A stretch of DNA of 33,110 nt from Marixanthomonas sp963974425. Lineage in GTDB: Bacteria; Bacteroidota; Bacteroidia; Flavobacteriales; Flavobacteriaceae. Made by a program: the position numbers and the translations under genes. The DNA lies in assembly GCF_963974425.1 (NCBI RefSeq), contig NZ_CAXBCK010000043.1:1-33110 (forward strand), read 5' to 3'. Every line of letters begins with the position of its first letter. The stretch's first letter is position 1. The notes below the pieces were generated by a model that had not been told where the DNA came from, ran no database searches, and saw only the letters and a list, made by a program, of their open reading frames with translations. This document shows, in pieces, positions 1-7,893 of this stretch.

Positions 1-2
1 GT

Positions 3-149
3 TATCATATGAGTAAAAAGCACTGGAACACCGTCGAATTGGAACGCAACATTCCAGCCGATTTGCTACTAGAGTTAATTGACCATTCTTATAATTTGGT
101 AGTGCAAGGATTGACAAAAAAAGTACAAGCTGAATTAGAAAAGCTATAA
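3..149 (+). CDS. YjbR/MmcQ-like protein, C-terminal fragment
   Basis: This is the last 48 codons of a gene whose start lies before the window; the frame begins at base 3 and ends at TAA 147-149. The visible tail contains KKHWNTVEL and then LLLELIDHSYNLVVQGL. This is the typical C-terminal signature of the small YjbR/MmcQ (DUF419) proteins, which have a CyaY-like fold and are often described as possible DNA-binding proteins. The role is not known from experiment. It lies 8 bases before the MutS-type gene and is probably its operon partner. The family call rests on a short tail only. Confidence 0.72.
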   Translation, partial: YHMSKKHWNTVELERNIPADLLLELIDHSYNLVVQGLTKKVQAELEKL

Positions 150-157
150 AAAGAAAA

Positions 158-1930
158 ATGAAGAAACCCGAATCGTTTTATAAAGAACAGATTAGCAAAC
201 ATACCGAAACCCTTAAAACCCTTAAAAAGCAGCTCGCACTTTCTGGGACGTTTAGATTGCTAGTTTTTCTGGCATTGTGCGCCGGCGTATATTTCACTTT
301 CGGAAACACAAAATTTGTCATCGCCATTATTTTAGGGGGCATTGCATTGTTCGTGTTTTTAGTGTCCCGACATAGCAATTTGCAATACAAACGCGATGTT
401 ACAAAAGCCTTACTCGAGGCCAATAACGTGGAATTGGAAGTATTGAGCAGAGCGTTTCACCATTTACCAGACGGAGAAAAATATAAAAATCCAGAGCATT
501 ATTTTAGTCAAGATATCGATTTGTTTGGAAGAGGTTCTTTTTATCAATACATTAATAGAACGGCTTTAGAAAGTGGTTCAGACCACTTGGCACATCTGCT
601 TACTGATAATGATATTGATAACATCACCAAGAAACAAGAAGCCATTCAAGAATTGGCTAAAAAAGCAACGTGGCGGCAGCATTTTTCGGCGGTTGCTTCG
701 TTAGTGAAAACCGAAGTTTCAGCAAACACTGTTTTAAACTGGTTAAACAGTTATAAGAGTTTTGTTCCTAATTGGATAAAAGTGGGTTCTACTGTTTTTT
801 CAATTATTTCATTAGGGCTTTTAATTACCTATTTTTCAGGATTTATATCCGGTTATATTGTGTTTGGCTGGTTTTTAGCCGGACTCATTATTAGCGGACG
901 CTATTTGAAAAAAGTAAACGATTTATCGCAACACACGGCTAAAATTCAAAGTACGTTTGAGCAGTTTCATAAGTTGTTATTAGAAATTGAAACAGAAGAT
1001 TTCAGCAGTGACTTACTTTCAGAAAAAAAGAAAACGGTTGTAAGTGAAACCGAAAAAGCATCTACCATATTAAAGCAATTTGCAAAACATCTCGATTCGT
1101 TGGATCAACGTAGCAACTTATTAGTGGGCGTTGTGGCGAATGGTTTTATGTTACGCGATCTTCGACAATCGTACAATATCGAAAAGTGGATTTCAGAACA
1201 TAGCGAACATGTTTCAAAATGGATAGATAGCATCGTTTTCTTCGATGCCTACAACACCTTGGCAAACTATGTTTTTAACCATCCTCAGCATGTTTTTCCG
1301 GCCATTGTATCATCTGCCACGCAATTACAAGCTGATGGCGCTGGGCATCCTTTATTAGATCCTGAAAAGATGGTGCGCAATGATTTTAAGATAGCTTCGG
1401 AAGAGTTTTTCATTGTCACTGGCGCCAATATGGCCGGGAAAAGTACGTTTTTGCGTACGGTTGCCCTGCAAATTGTGATGGCTAATGTGGGGCTTCCGGT
1501 GTGTGCTACAAAATCAACCTATCAACCTATTAAACTAATCACTAGTATGCGGACCACCGATAGTTTAACGGATGATGAATCTTATTTTTTCAGTGAGCTG
1601 AAGCGATTAAAGTTTATCGTGGAAGAAATTAAAACAGATCGTTATTTTATTATTCTAGATGAAATATTAAAAGGGACGAACAGTACGGACAAAGCCATCG
1701 GGTCTAAAAAGTTTGTTGAAAAATTGGTCGCCGGAAATGCCACGGGAATCATTGCCACGCACGATTTAAGTTTATGTGAAGTTTCTGAAAGCATTCCGAA
1801 TGTAAAAAATTACTTTTTCGATGCCCGAATAGAAGATGACGAATTATACTTCGATTATACATTTCAACCTGGAATTTGTCAAAATATGAACGCCTCTTTT
1901 CTGCTGAAGAAAATGGAAATTGTTGATTAA
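158..1930 (+). CDS. MutS-family ATPase with predicted membrane segments
   Basis: A 590-residue protein whose C-terminal third is a MutS domain V ATPase. It has a Walker A GANMAGKST at residues 422-430, a Walker B FIILDE with D501 and E502, and a H-loop ATHD with H535. There is no MutS1 mismatch-recognition domain with a Phe-X-Glu motif. The N-terminal part instead has two hydrophobic segments near residues 33-70 and two more near 209-248, so the protein is probably inner-membrane anchored with a cytoplasmic ATPase. The middle part resembles the helical lever region of MutS proteins. The gene follows the YjbR-like gene by 8 bases and its TAA overlaps the next ATG by one base. The substrate is unknown; a role in ordinary mismatch repair is unlikely. 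The ATPase call is firm and the function is open. Confidence 0.85.
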   Translation: MKKPESFYKEQISKHTETLKTLKKQLALSGTFRLLVFLALCAGVYFTFGNTKFVIAIILGGIALFVFLVSRHSNLQYKRDVTKALLEANNVELEVLSRAFHHLPDGEKYKNPEHYFSQDIDLFGRGSFYQYINRTALESGSDHLAHLLTDNDIDNITKKQEAIQELAKKATWRQHFSAVASLVKTEVSANTVLNWLNSYKSFVPNWIKVGSTVFSIISLGLLITYFSGFISGYIVFGWFLAGLIISGRYLKKVNDLSQHTAKIQSTFEQFHKLLLEIETEDFSSDLLSEKKKTVVSETEKASTILKQFAKHLDSLDQRSNLLVGVVANGFMLRDLRQSYNIEKWISEHSEHVSKWIDSIVFFDAYNTLANYVFNHPQHVFPAIVSSATQLQADGAGHPLLDPEKMVRNDFKIASEEFFIVTGANMAGKSTFLRTVALQIVMANVGLPVCATKSTYQPIKLITSMRTTDSLTDDESYFFSELKRLKFIVEEIKTDRYFIILDEILKGTNSTDKAIGSKKFVEKLVAGNATGIIATHDLSLCEVSESIPNVKNYFFDARIEDDELYFDYTFQPGICQNMNASFLLKKMEIVD

Positions 1931-2925
1931 TGGATTCGTTAACTCAAATTGTATTAGGCGCTGCCGTAGGGGAAGCCACCCTTGGAAAAACCATGGGCAA
2001 CAAGGCCATGTTATATGGAGCCATCGCCGGAACCATTCCAGATTTGGATGTGTTATCCAGTAATTTTGTAGATACGGTTACAGCGTTGGAAATACACCGC
2101 GGTTTTACGCACTCCATTGTATTTTCAGTGGTTTTTGGAGGTTTCTTTGCTTGGCTTACTTCGTTATACGAAAAGCGGGCTACGTTTAAACAATGGTATT
2201 GGCTTTGGTTTATGTGTTTTATAACCCATCCGTTTCTCGATGCGCATACCACTTGGGGAACACAGCTTTTTTGGCCTTTCGATCTTCGCCTTGCTTACAA
2301 AAACATTTTCGTGATTGATCCTTTATATACGTTACCGTTTTTAGTGTGCGTAATCTGGACAGCTTTCCTAAAACGTGGCAGTGAAAAACGACGTAAAATA
2401 AACAACGCAGGCTTGCTAATCAGTAGTAGTTATATGGTGATTACGTTGATTTTAAAAGGAATTACCTATCATAAGTTTACTAACGCCTTAGATGAACAAA
2501 ATATCGCTTATAAAGCCATTGAAACCAAACCGAGTCCGTTTAATACTATTCTTTGGACGGCCAATGTTGAGGTGGACGATGCTTTTTTAATTGGGGATTA
2601 TTCTTTTTTTGATAGTAAGCCTATCCAATTTTACAGGCATCCTAAAAATCATGCGGCTTTAGGGGATTTAAGAAATGAGAATAAAGTACAACGTCTTATT
2701 GCAATTTCTAATGGTTGGTACGCCATTTCAGAAAAGAATGACGCCACTTATTTTAACGATTTGCGTTTTGGTTTGTTAAGCGTAGATCCGCAAACCGATA
2801 AATGTGCTTTTAGCTATCAGTTACAGCAAACTTCAGAAGGTTTAAATGTAATCGAAGAACCTAAAAACAGGGATGATGCTAAAAAGTTATTAGCTGATTT
2901 GTGGGAGCGGGTGCTTGGGAATTGA
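1930..2925 (+). CDS. YdjM/DUF457-type membrane metal-dependent hydrolase
   Basis: A 331-residue integral membrane protein of the YdjM (LexA-binding, inner membrane-associated hydrolase) family. The N-terminus MDSLTQIVLGAAVGEATLG is the family hallmark. It is followed by PDLDVL, HRGFTHS and THPFLDAHTTWGT, whose His and Asp residues are the presumed metal ligands. There are about four to five transmembrane helices, then a soluble C-terminal domain of about 150 residues. The start codon overlaps the stop of the MutS-type gene by one base, which indicates translational coupling. Some family members act on membrane lipids, but no substrate can be read from this sequence. The family call is firm. 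Confidence 0.85.
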   Translation: MDSLTQIVLGAAVGEATLGKTMGNKAMLYGAIAGTIPDLDVLSSNFVDTVTALEIHRGFTHSIVFSVVFGGFFAWLTSLYEKRATFKQWYWLWFMCFITHPFLDAHTTWGTQLFWPFDLRLAYKNIFVIDPLYTLPFLVCVIWTAFLKRGSEKRRKINNAGLLISSSYMVITLILKGITYHKFTNALDEQNIAYKAIETKPSPFNTILWTANVEVDDAFLIGDYSFFDSKPIQFYRHPKNHAALGDLRNENKVQRLIAISNGWYAISEKNDATYFNDLRFGLLSVDPQTDKCAFSYQLQQTSEGLNVIEEPKNRDDAKKLLADLWERVLGN

Positions 2926-2957
2926 ATTTCAGTATTCAGTAAGTAAGCAGAGGCAAC

Positions 2958-3542
2958 TCATTTTAAGCCAACAACATCACCCCTTACCTCTTCTCTCCAT
3001 TTTTTTCCAAACTTTTTATCTAAAAAATCAAAAATGGTACTATTATATTGTTTTACGCAGGATTCTGTTGGTGGCGTATCTCCAAAATCCTGAAAAATAA
3101 TTCCATATCTTTTAGCAAACTTACTGTCTTCAACAGACACGTAAGGTGCTATACCGCTAATTAAAAGTAACCTTGGTTTGTCATTTTGAATATCTTGTTC
3201 GGCGATCTCTTTACTAACTTCACAATTTGCATCTACAATTAAATCAAAGCTTGAAATTGAAGATGATTTGATTTCAAATTTGAATTCTTTAGGTTCTGGA
3301 TTATAGTCAATAACCATTATTTTATAAGTTCCATTTTTTAGGTTGTCAAATTTATAATTTCCTGTACTATCAATTTCCGTAATGTGATTGTTAGGGAGTA
3401 GAACTATTGAGGCAAATTGTGGTGTGAGTAATTCTTTTCCAAAGTATACTTTGAGATTTCCACTTACTGAAAATTTATTCGAATTTGATTGCCCGAATAA
3501 AGGAATACTTATTAATAATATTATTAAAGCAAGTTTCTTCAT
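2958..3542 (-). CDS. secreted protein of unknown function with a CarboxypepD-reg-like domain
   Basis: A 194-residue protein starting MKKLALIILLISIPLFGQS, a clear Sec signal peptide. Residues about 22-95 look like a carboxypeptidase-regulatory/Ig-like beta-sandwich, with a DSTGNYKFDNLKNGTYKI pattern typical of that fold. The rest is unlike any enzyme I recognise. It has two Cys residues (near positions 107 and 163) that could form a disulfide, and a highly charged end, FGKKWREEVRGDV. Similar small proteins occur in other flavobacteria. It converges with the YdjM-type gene and is the last gene of a minus-strand group of three. Its function is unknown. Confidence 0.75.
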   Translation of the reverse strand: MKKLALIILLISIPLFGQSNSNKFSVSGNLKVYFGKELLTPQFASIVLLPNNHITEIDSTGNYKFDNLKNGTYKIMVIDYNPEPKEFKFEIKSSSISSFDLIVDANCEVSKEIAEQDIQNDKPRLLLISGIAPYVSVEDSKFAKRYGIIFQDFGDTPPTESCVKQYNSTIFDFLDKKFGKKWREEVRGDVVGLK

Positions 3543-3580
3543 TTTATATATAACTAAGCCCTACCAACTACCCTCTTTAT

Positions 3581-4009
3581 TTAACAACTCGTATCTGCTA
3601 TAATTTTCCATTCGCCATTTATTTTTTTGAAGATGATCATAAACACCCCATTGGCATCGCCTACGTTTCGTTTTAAAAAGTATTCGCCCATCACCCAATA
3701 ACTATCGTCACTAATTTTTGAAATATCATTGATTTTAAAGCTTAACGTACCAGAATGTTCTTTCGTTGGATATCCTTTTTTATAGTTGTCTAGCGTTTGT
3801 TGCCACCCTTTGGTGAGGCCGTTACTGCCATAAAATTTTAAAGAATCACTTTTCCAATAGCCTTGCATAAAACCTTCTAGATCATTATTGGACCAGGCTT
3901 TTTCTTGCATTTTCATGACGGTTAAAATGGCGTCTTTGTCTTCGGCTTCGGTTTGGGCAAAGGTTGTGGTTAGGGTGAATATAGTAATTAAAAATAATAG
4001 CTTTTTCAT
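3581..4009 (-). CDS. secreted DUF4440/SnoaL-like (NTF2-fold) protein
   Basis: A 142-residue protein. I chose the ATG at 4007-4009 because it opens directly on the signal peptide MKKLLFLITIFTLTTTFAQ; a longer frame would add 21 residues without signal-peptide character. The mature part has the NTF2-like pattern of DUF4440 proteins. This includes an N-terminal helix with AILTVMKMQEKAWSNNDLEG, a GYWKSD segment, and a C-terminal strand set ending NGEWKIIADTSC. The fold is a small cone that often binds a ligand or dimerises. No catalytic residues can be assigned. It sits 38 bases upstream of the previous gene on the same strand. Confidence 0.78.
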   Translation of the reverse strand: MKKLLFLITIFTLTTTFAQTEAEDKDAILTVMKMQEKAWSNNDLEGFMQGYWKSDSLKFYGSNGLTKGWQQTLDNYKKGYPTKEHSGTLSFKINDISKISDDSYWVMGEYFLKRNVGDANGVFMIIFKKINGEWKIIADTSC

Positions 4010-4155
4010 TATAATAGTTTTAAAATTTACGTTACAAGCAGTTTGGTATGAATACTTTTCTTGATTTTTCATTTTATATTCGTTGAGTTAAAAGTAGGAA
4101 AGCTAATTTATTCAACCACGCTTCCATATTAATTATGCCTGTATTAGTAGTCGTC

Positions 4156-4683
4156 TTAGTCATAAGAAATTTCTAACGTTGTTAGGTTGCCACTCGGATT
4201 CATAAAAATTATAAAAAAGAAATAATCATAGATAAATCCCATTTCATTAAACAGACCGTTTATTTTATTAGATTTTGGATTAAAATCATCAATAGTCAGC
4301 ATAAAGCAAGGGTAGCAAAGATTAAGTTCTCTCAATTTAATGTTAATACTTTCCAGATTGGATTCAAATCTTTTTAAATCAGACTCAAAATTTTCCCAAC
4401 CTTTCTCGAACGAACGGAATATTGTCTTTATTTTAAAAAGTACATTGTCATAGATTTTATGAATATCAGCTGAAGTTAGATTTTCAGTTCTGAAAGGAAA
4501 GGGCAGATGGTCAGTTTTATTTTGATACGCTGTTACCTTATTGGATGAATAATAGTAATGAAGGAATTTCAGAATATCATTCTTGTCGAGAGGTGTAGTA
4601 ACTTTTAGATTAGAATATTCTGCAAAACCAATATATCCAATTTCAGATTTGAATTCAGATAATTTTACATTTAAAGTTCTCAT
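4156..4683 (-). CDS. hypothetical protein, 175 residues
   Basis: A 175-residue protein that I do not recognise. The frame extends 13 codons further upstream to a TTG at 4720-4722, but the ATG at 4681-4683 (MRTLNVKLSEFKSEIGYIG) is the better start, since the extension runs into the upstream promoter region. There is no signal peptide. The middle (residues about 75-120) is a charged helical stretch with FEKGWENFESDLKRFES that could form a coiled coil. The C-terminus is hydrophobic and aromatic (YDYFFFIIFM). Base composition is AT-rich even for this window. It is divergent from the di-iron hydroxylase gene. Coding status is likely but not certain. Confidence 0.55.
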   Translation of the reverse strand: MRTLNVKLSEFKSEIGYIGFAEYSNLKVTTPLDKNDILKFLHYYYSSNKVTAYQNKTDHLPFPFRTENLTSADIHKIYDNVLFKIKTIFRSFEKGWENFESDLKRFESNLESINIKLRELNLCYPCFMLTIDDFNPKSNKINGLFNEMGFIYDYFFFIIFMNPSGNLTTLEISYD

Positions 4684-4739
4684 AAGAATGACGGCCAAAA
4701 TATAAAGATACACAATCCCCAATTTACTTTTACAATCTG

Positions 4740-4747
4740 TAATTTTG
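4740..4747 (+). promoter_or_regulatory. possible -7 box (TAATTTTG) for the hydroxylase gene
   Basis: TAATTTTG fits the Bacteroidota -7 consensus TAnnTTTG and lies 33 bases before the ATG at 4781. No convincing TTTG -33 element is seen at the usual 19-21 base spacing, so this is a weak call. Confidence 0.35.
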
Positions 4748-4780
4748 TACCCACAAATCCGACAAGTAGGATAGATTGCT

Positions 4781-5665
4781 ATGGAAAAATATATTCAGAT
4801 ATTTAAAGATTCTTATGTTGGGTATTTCAACTATTTGTTAGATGAAATCACCCGTTTTCATTGGGAAAACTATTTCTATGGGCTTATCATCGTGTCGGTG
4901 GTTGTTTGGTTGTTGGAATTGCTATTTCCGTGGCGAAAAAACCAAAAAGTATTCCGTAAAGACTTTTGGCTGGATACGTTCTATATGTTCTTCAACTTCT
5001 TTTTGTTGAATCTAATAGTACTTATTTTCCTCTCAAACACTGCCGAAGCTTTTTTTAATGACTTCCTTGGTTTAATTGGGCTGCAAGTTTCAGACTTCGA
5101 ATTACTAAACGTTGATGCTTTACCATACGGATTAGGATTATTAGTCTTCTTTTTGGTGTCAGATTTTGTGCAATGGAATACCCACAGATTGCTGCATAGA
5201 GTGCCTATACTTTGGAAATTCCATCAAGTTCATCATTCCGTAAAAGAAATGGGTTTTGCGGCTCATTTGCGCTACCATTGGATGGAACCGGTAGTGTATA
5301 AATCCATTTTGTACATTCCATTGGCGATTATCGGTGGGTTTGATGTAACCGATGTTGCAATTGTCCATTTTACTGCTTTGACCATTGGTCATCTAAACCA
5401 CGCCAACCTAGGATGGAACTACGGAATTTTAAAATATGTGCTTAATAACCCGAAGATGCATATTTGGCATCACGCTAAAATTTTGCCAAAACATACTAAA
5501 TACGGTGTTAATTACGGGCTTAGTTTAAGTATTTGGGATTATCTTTTTGGTACAAACCACATTCCGCACGACGGAAGGGATATTGAATTAGGCTTTGACG
5601 GTGATGAACACTTTCCTCAACAATTCATTCATCAAAGTATATATCCCATAAAAACCAAAAAATAA
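4781..5665 (+). CDS. fatty acid hydroxylase/sterol desaturase family protein
   Basis: A 294-residue integral membrane di-iron enzyme. The histidine clusters of the superfamily are all present: HRLLH (135-139), HQVHH (148-152), HLNH (204-207) and HIWHH (227-231). Hydrophobic segments lie at about 33-50, 66-86, 115-130 and 172-186. The family uses O2 and reducing equivalents to hydroxylate or desaturate lipid chains or sterol-like and carotenoid substrates; the active site faces the cytoplasm. The substrate here cannot be told from sequence. It stands 37 bases upstream of a DUF547 lipoprotein gene on the same strand, so co-transcription is likely. A FAD/NAD reductase and an iron-sulfur membrane protein 4 kb downstream could supply electrons, but that is inference. 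Confidence 0.88.
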   Translation: MEKYIQIFKDSYVGYFNYLLDEITRFHWENYFYGLIIVSVVVWLLELLFPWRKNQKVFRKDFWLDTFYMFFNFFLLNLIVLIFLSNTAEAFFNDFLGLIGLQVSDFELLNVDALPYGLGLLVFFLVSDFVQWNTHRLLHRVPILWKFHQVHHSVKEMGFAAHLRYHWMEPVVYKSILYIPLAIIGGFDVTDVAIVHFTALTIGHLNHANLGWNYGILKYVLNNPKMHIWHHAKILPKHTKYGVNYGLSLSIWDYLFGTNHIPHDGRDIELGFDGDEHFPQQFIHQSIYPIKTKK

Positions 5666-5702
5666 TATAGCCCGTATATAAGGGTGTAAAACACTAAAAA
5701 TT

Positions 5703-6506
5703 ATGAAGTTTATACTTAAAGTTGTTACACTATTACTTGTTTCTGTTTCATTGGTAAGTTGTAACTTAACATCTGCAGCAGGATTGACAAGTCAAGGCCA
5801 ACCCACTAAAAAAGTTGAAGGTGATTTAACTTCAACCACGGCAAATTCTGCAGTTAATTTTGACCACGCTGCTTGGGACAAATTGTTGAAAAAGCATGTA
5901 GATTCAGAGGGAATGGTCGATTACAAAGGCTTTAAAAATGATAGAGAAGCACTGAATAAATACCTTCAGAAATTATCTTCAACAGAACCAACCGATGCTT
6001 GGAGCGTTCAAGAACTATTAGCGTTTTACATTAATTTATACAACGCTTACACGGTAGATTTAATTTTAAATAATTACCCAACTGAAAGCATTCAGGATAT
6101 CGATGGAGCCTTTACGAAAGGGTTTGTTCCTGTTGGAGATCGTGAATTGTCATTAGGTGGAATTGAAAATGGCATCCTTCGTAAAATGGATGAACCTCGT
6201 ATTCATTTTGCCATTAACTGTGCTTCCATTTCGTGCCCAAAACTATTGGATGAGGCTTTTACTGCTTCAAAAATAAATGAACAGTTAGATGAAGTAACTC
6301 GCGAATTTATAAACAGCGATAAAAACGAAATCACTGCAAATACCCCAAAAGTGTCTTCTGTTTTTAAGTGGTATGCAAAAGATTATACCGTTAATGGAAA
6401 TAAAGATGTTATTGGTTTTATAAATAAATATAGCGATACCGAAATCAATCCTAGGGTTGAGTTACAGTACAAAGATTACAACTGGAAGCTAAACGAACAG
6501 AAATAA
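5703..6506 (+). CDS. DUF547 lipoprotein
   Basis: A 267-residue predicted lipoprotein. The signal peptide ends in a lipobox, LVSC, with Cys20 as the lipidated residue, followed by a Ser/Thr-rich linker. The DUF547 domain starts near residue 50 (FDHAAWDKLLKKHVDSEGMV) and runs to the end. It carries the conserved YKGF, FYINLYNAYTV and the block H168-x4-C173-x4-C178 (HFAINCASISC). The His and Cys residues look like an active site, but the family has no established activity. It is paralogous to the product at 8954-9673. A strong hairpin terminator follows the stop codon. It probably acts in the periplasm or at the outer membrane. Confidence 0.85.
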   Translation: MKFILKVVTLLLVSVSLVSCNLTSAAGLTSQGQPTKKVEGDLTSTTANSAVNFDHAAWDKLLKKHVDSEGMVDYKGFKNDREALNKYLQKLSSTEPTDAWSVQELLAFYINLYNAYTVDLILNNYPTESIQDIDGAFTKGFVPVGDRELSLGGIENGILRKMDEPRIHFAINCASISCPKLLDEAFTASKINEQLDEVTREFINSDKNEITANTPKVSSVFKWYAKDYTVNGNKDVIGFINKYSDTEINPRVELQYKDYNWKLNEQK

Positions 6507-6522
6507 TATTTTTTAAAGGAAT

Positions 6523-6557
6523 ATAGCCCGGAGAAAACCTCTGGGCTATTTATTTCG
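6523..6557 (+). terminator. rho-independent terminator after the DUF547 lipoprotein gene
   Basis: Inverted repeat ATAGCCCGGAG / CTCTGGGCTAT, an 11-bp stem with one G-T pair and an AAAAC loop at 6534-6538, followed by TTATTTC. It ends only about 20 bases before the next ATG (6570). The downstream glycosyltransferase therefore needs readthrough or a very close start site. Confidence 0.75.
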
Positions 6558-6569
6558 TAAGTTTAGCGT

Positions 6570-7337
6570 ATGATTAGTATTGTTATCCCCGTATTAAATG
6601 AAGCTTCATCTATTGAAAAGCTGCTGCAGCACTTAATAGAAAATGTTACGCCTAAAAATCTTGCTGAAATTACCGTTGTAGATGGCGGAAGCACAGATGG
6701 TACGAAACAGTTGATAAAAAATTTCGAATCTAAACCTGAAATAGGAATACAGCTTATTTCTTCGGAAAAGGGGCGTGCAAAACAATTAAATACCGGAGCA
6801 AAAAACGCTACAGGGTCAATCCTCTATTTTTTACATGCAGATTCTTTTCCCCCTAAAAATTTTGACGAATTAATTATTTCCGAAGTAGGAAAAGGAAGTC
6901 CTGCAGGGTGTTTTAGGATGCAGTTTGATAGTAACCATTGGTGGTTGCGTTTGGCTAGTTGGCTTACGAAATTTAGTTGGCGCGCATGCCGAGGTGGTGA
7001 CCAAAGCCAATTTATTACCCGTGAATTGTTCGATGAAATAGGTGGTTACGATGAAACTTATATTATTTATGAGGACAATATTCTAATAAACGAATTATAC
7101 GAACGCAACACGTTTGTAGTCATCAATAAAAAACTGACTTCCTCAGCACGATTGTACCGCGAAAAAGGCGTTTGGTATGTACAATATCACTTTTGGACTA
7201 TCTACGTTAAAAAATGGTTGGGTGCCGATGCAGATCAACTGTTTGCTTACTATTGTAAACACTTACGGAACAATAAAAAGAAGCAGAACGAGAATGTCAC
7301 TATCGAGTCGCCAAGAGAAGCGTTTATAGAAAAGTAA
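6570..7337 (+). CDS. TIGR04283-type family 2 glycosyltransferase
   Basis: A 255-residue soluble or peripheral GT-A glycosyltransferase. The N-terminus ISIVIPVLNEASSIEKLL and DGGSTDGT (residues about 39-46) form the nucleotide-sugar site, and FLHADSFPP holds the metal-binding HAD. GGDQSQFI and DEIGGYDE follow, as in the TIGR04283 group. That group is named for its frequent pairing with radical-SAM/selenodomain or arsenosugar genes. None of those partners is visible here, so the name should not be read as function. The sugar donor and acceptor are unknown. It follows a terminator hairpin closely and precedes the hemerythrin gene by 119 bases. Confidence 0.85.
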   Translation: MISIVIPVLNEASSIEKLLQHLIENVTPKNLAEITVVDGGSTDGTKQLIKNFESKPEIGIQLISSEKGRAKQLNTGAKNATGSILYFLHADSFPPKNFDELIISEVGKGSPAGCFRMQFDSNHWWLRLASWLTKFSWRACRGGDQSQFITRELFDEIGGYDETYIIYEDNILINELYERNTFVVINKKLTSSARLYREKGVWYVQYHFWTIYVKKWLGADADQLFAYYCKHLRNNKKKQNENVTIESPREAFIEK

Positions 7338-7414
7338 CTTTTCTAAAATGTTTGCTTTACCCTTTCAAGCGTATTCACTAAAAATTTTATGATTTTCTAA
7401 ACACTGAAACATTT

Positions 7415-7457
7415 TAGTTGGTTGTATTTTGAGGATACAAAACCAAAAAACCAACTA
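7415..7457 (+). repeat. inverted repeat covering the hemerythrin gene start
   Basis: A perfect 9-base inverted repeat, TAGTTGGTT (7415-7423) and AACCAACTA (7449-7457), whose right arm ends on the A of the start codon. A second pair, TTGTAT (7422-7427) and ATACAA (7435-7440), lies inside it. In RNA this could fold over the ribosome entry region. It could equally be a DNA operator. Confidence 0.5.
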
Positions 7458-7891
7458 TGAACATTTTTGAAGCAATTAGAAAAGACCACGACAAACAACG
7501 TGAATTGTGCAAACTAGTTACTTCCACATCTGGCGACAGTAAGGGCCGAAAAGAAATGTGGGAAAAACTGAAACACGAACTGCAAGTTCATGCAGACGCT
7601 GAGGAGCGTACTTTTTATACCCCACTTATTCAAAACGATATGATGCAAGAACATGCTCGCCATGGAATAGCAGAGCATCATGAAATGGACGAGTTAATTG
7701 AAAAAATCGATGATACCGATTTAGATTCGCCTGGTTGGTTAGTGCACGCCAAACAACTTTGCGAGAAAGTAGAACACCATTTAGAGGATGAAGAGCACAC
7801 CTTTTTTCAATTAGCGGGTAAAGTTTTTACAGAGAAGCAAAAAATTTCTATTGCCAAAGAATACTTAAAAGTGATGAAAGAAAAGCGGTAA
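7457..7891 (+). CDS. hemerythrin HHE domain protein
   Basis: A 144-residue cytoplasmic protein made of one four-helix HHE domain. Candidate di-iron ligands are H11 in RKDHDKQR, H45 and E49/E50 in VHADAEERTF, H74/H75 in AEHHEMDEL, and H107/H108 with E112 in EHHLEDEEH. HHE proteins bind O2, sense iron or oxygen, or protect against nitrosative and oxidative stress. Which applies here cannot be decided. It has its own upstream region of 119 bases, with an inverted repeat reaching the start codon. It converges with the GH113-like gene, with two bases between their stops. Confidence 0.88.
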   Translation: MNIFEAIRKDHDKQRELCKLVTSTSGDSKGRKEMWEKLKHELQVHADAEERTFYTPLIQNDMMQEHARHGIAEHHEMDELIEKIDDTDLDSPGWLVHAKQLCEKVEHHLEDEEHTFFQLAGKVFTEKQKISIAKEYLKVMKEKR

Positions 7892-7893
7892 TA

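Noticed and set aside
158..1930. Canonical mismatch repair MutS
   Set aside because: Too short, no mismatch-binding domain and has membrane segments; only the ATPase domain is shared.
5665..6530. Repeat ATATAGCCCG at 5665-5674 and 6521-6530
   Set aside because: Only ten bases long; the second copy is part of the terminator stem and the first has no matching partner arm, so chance is likely.
6570..7337. Arsenosugar biosynthesis gene
   Set aside because: The glycosyltransferase belongs to the TIGR04283 type, but no arsenic methyltransferase or radical-SAM partner is present, so the pathway name is not supported.
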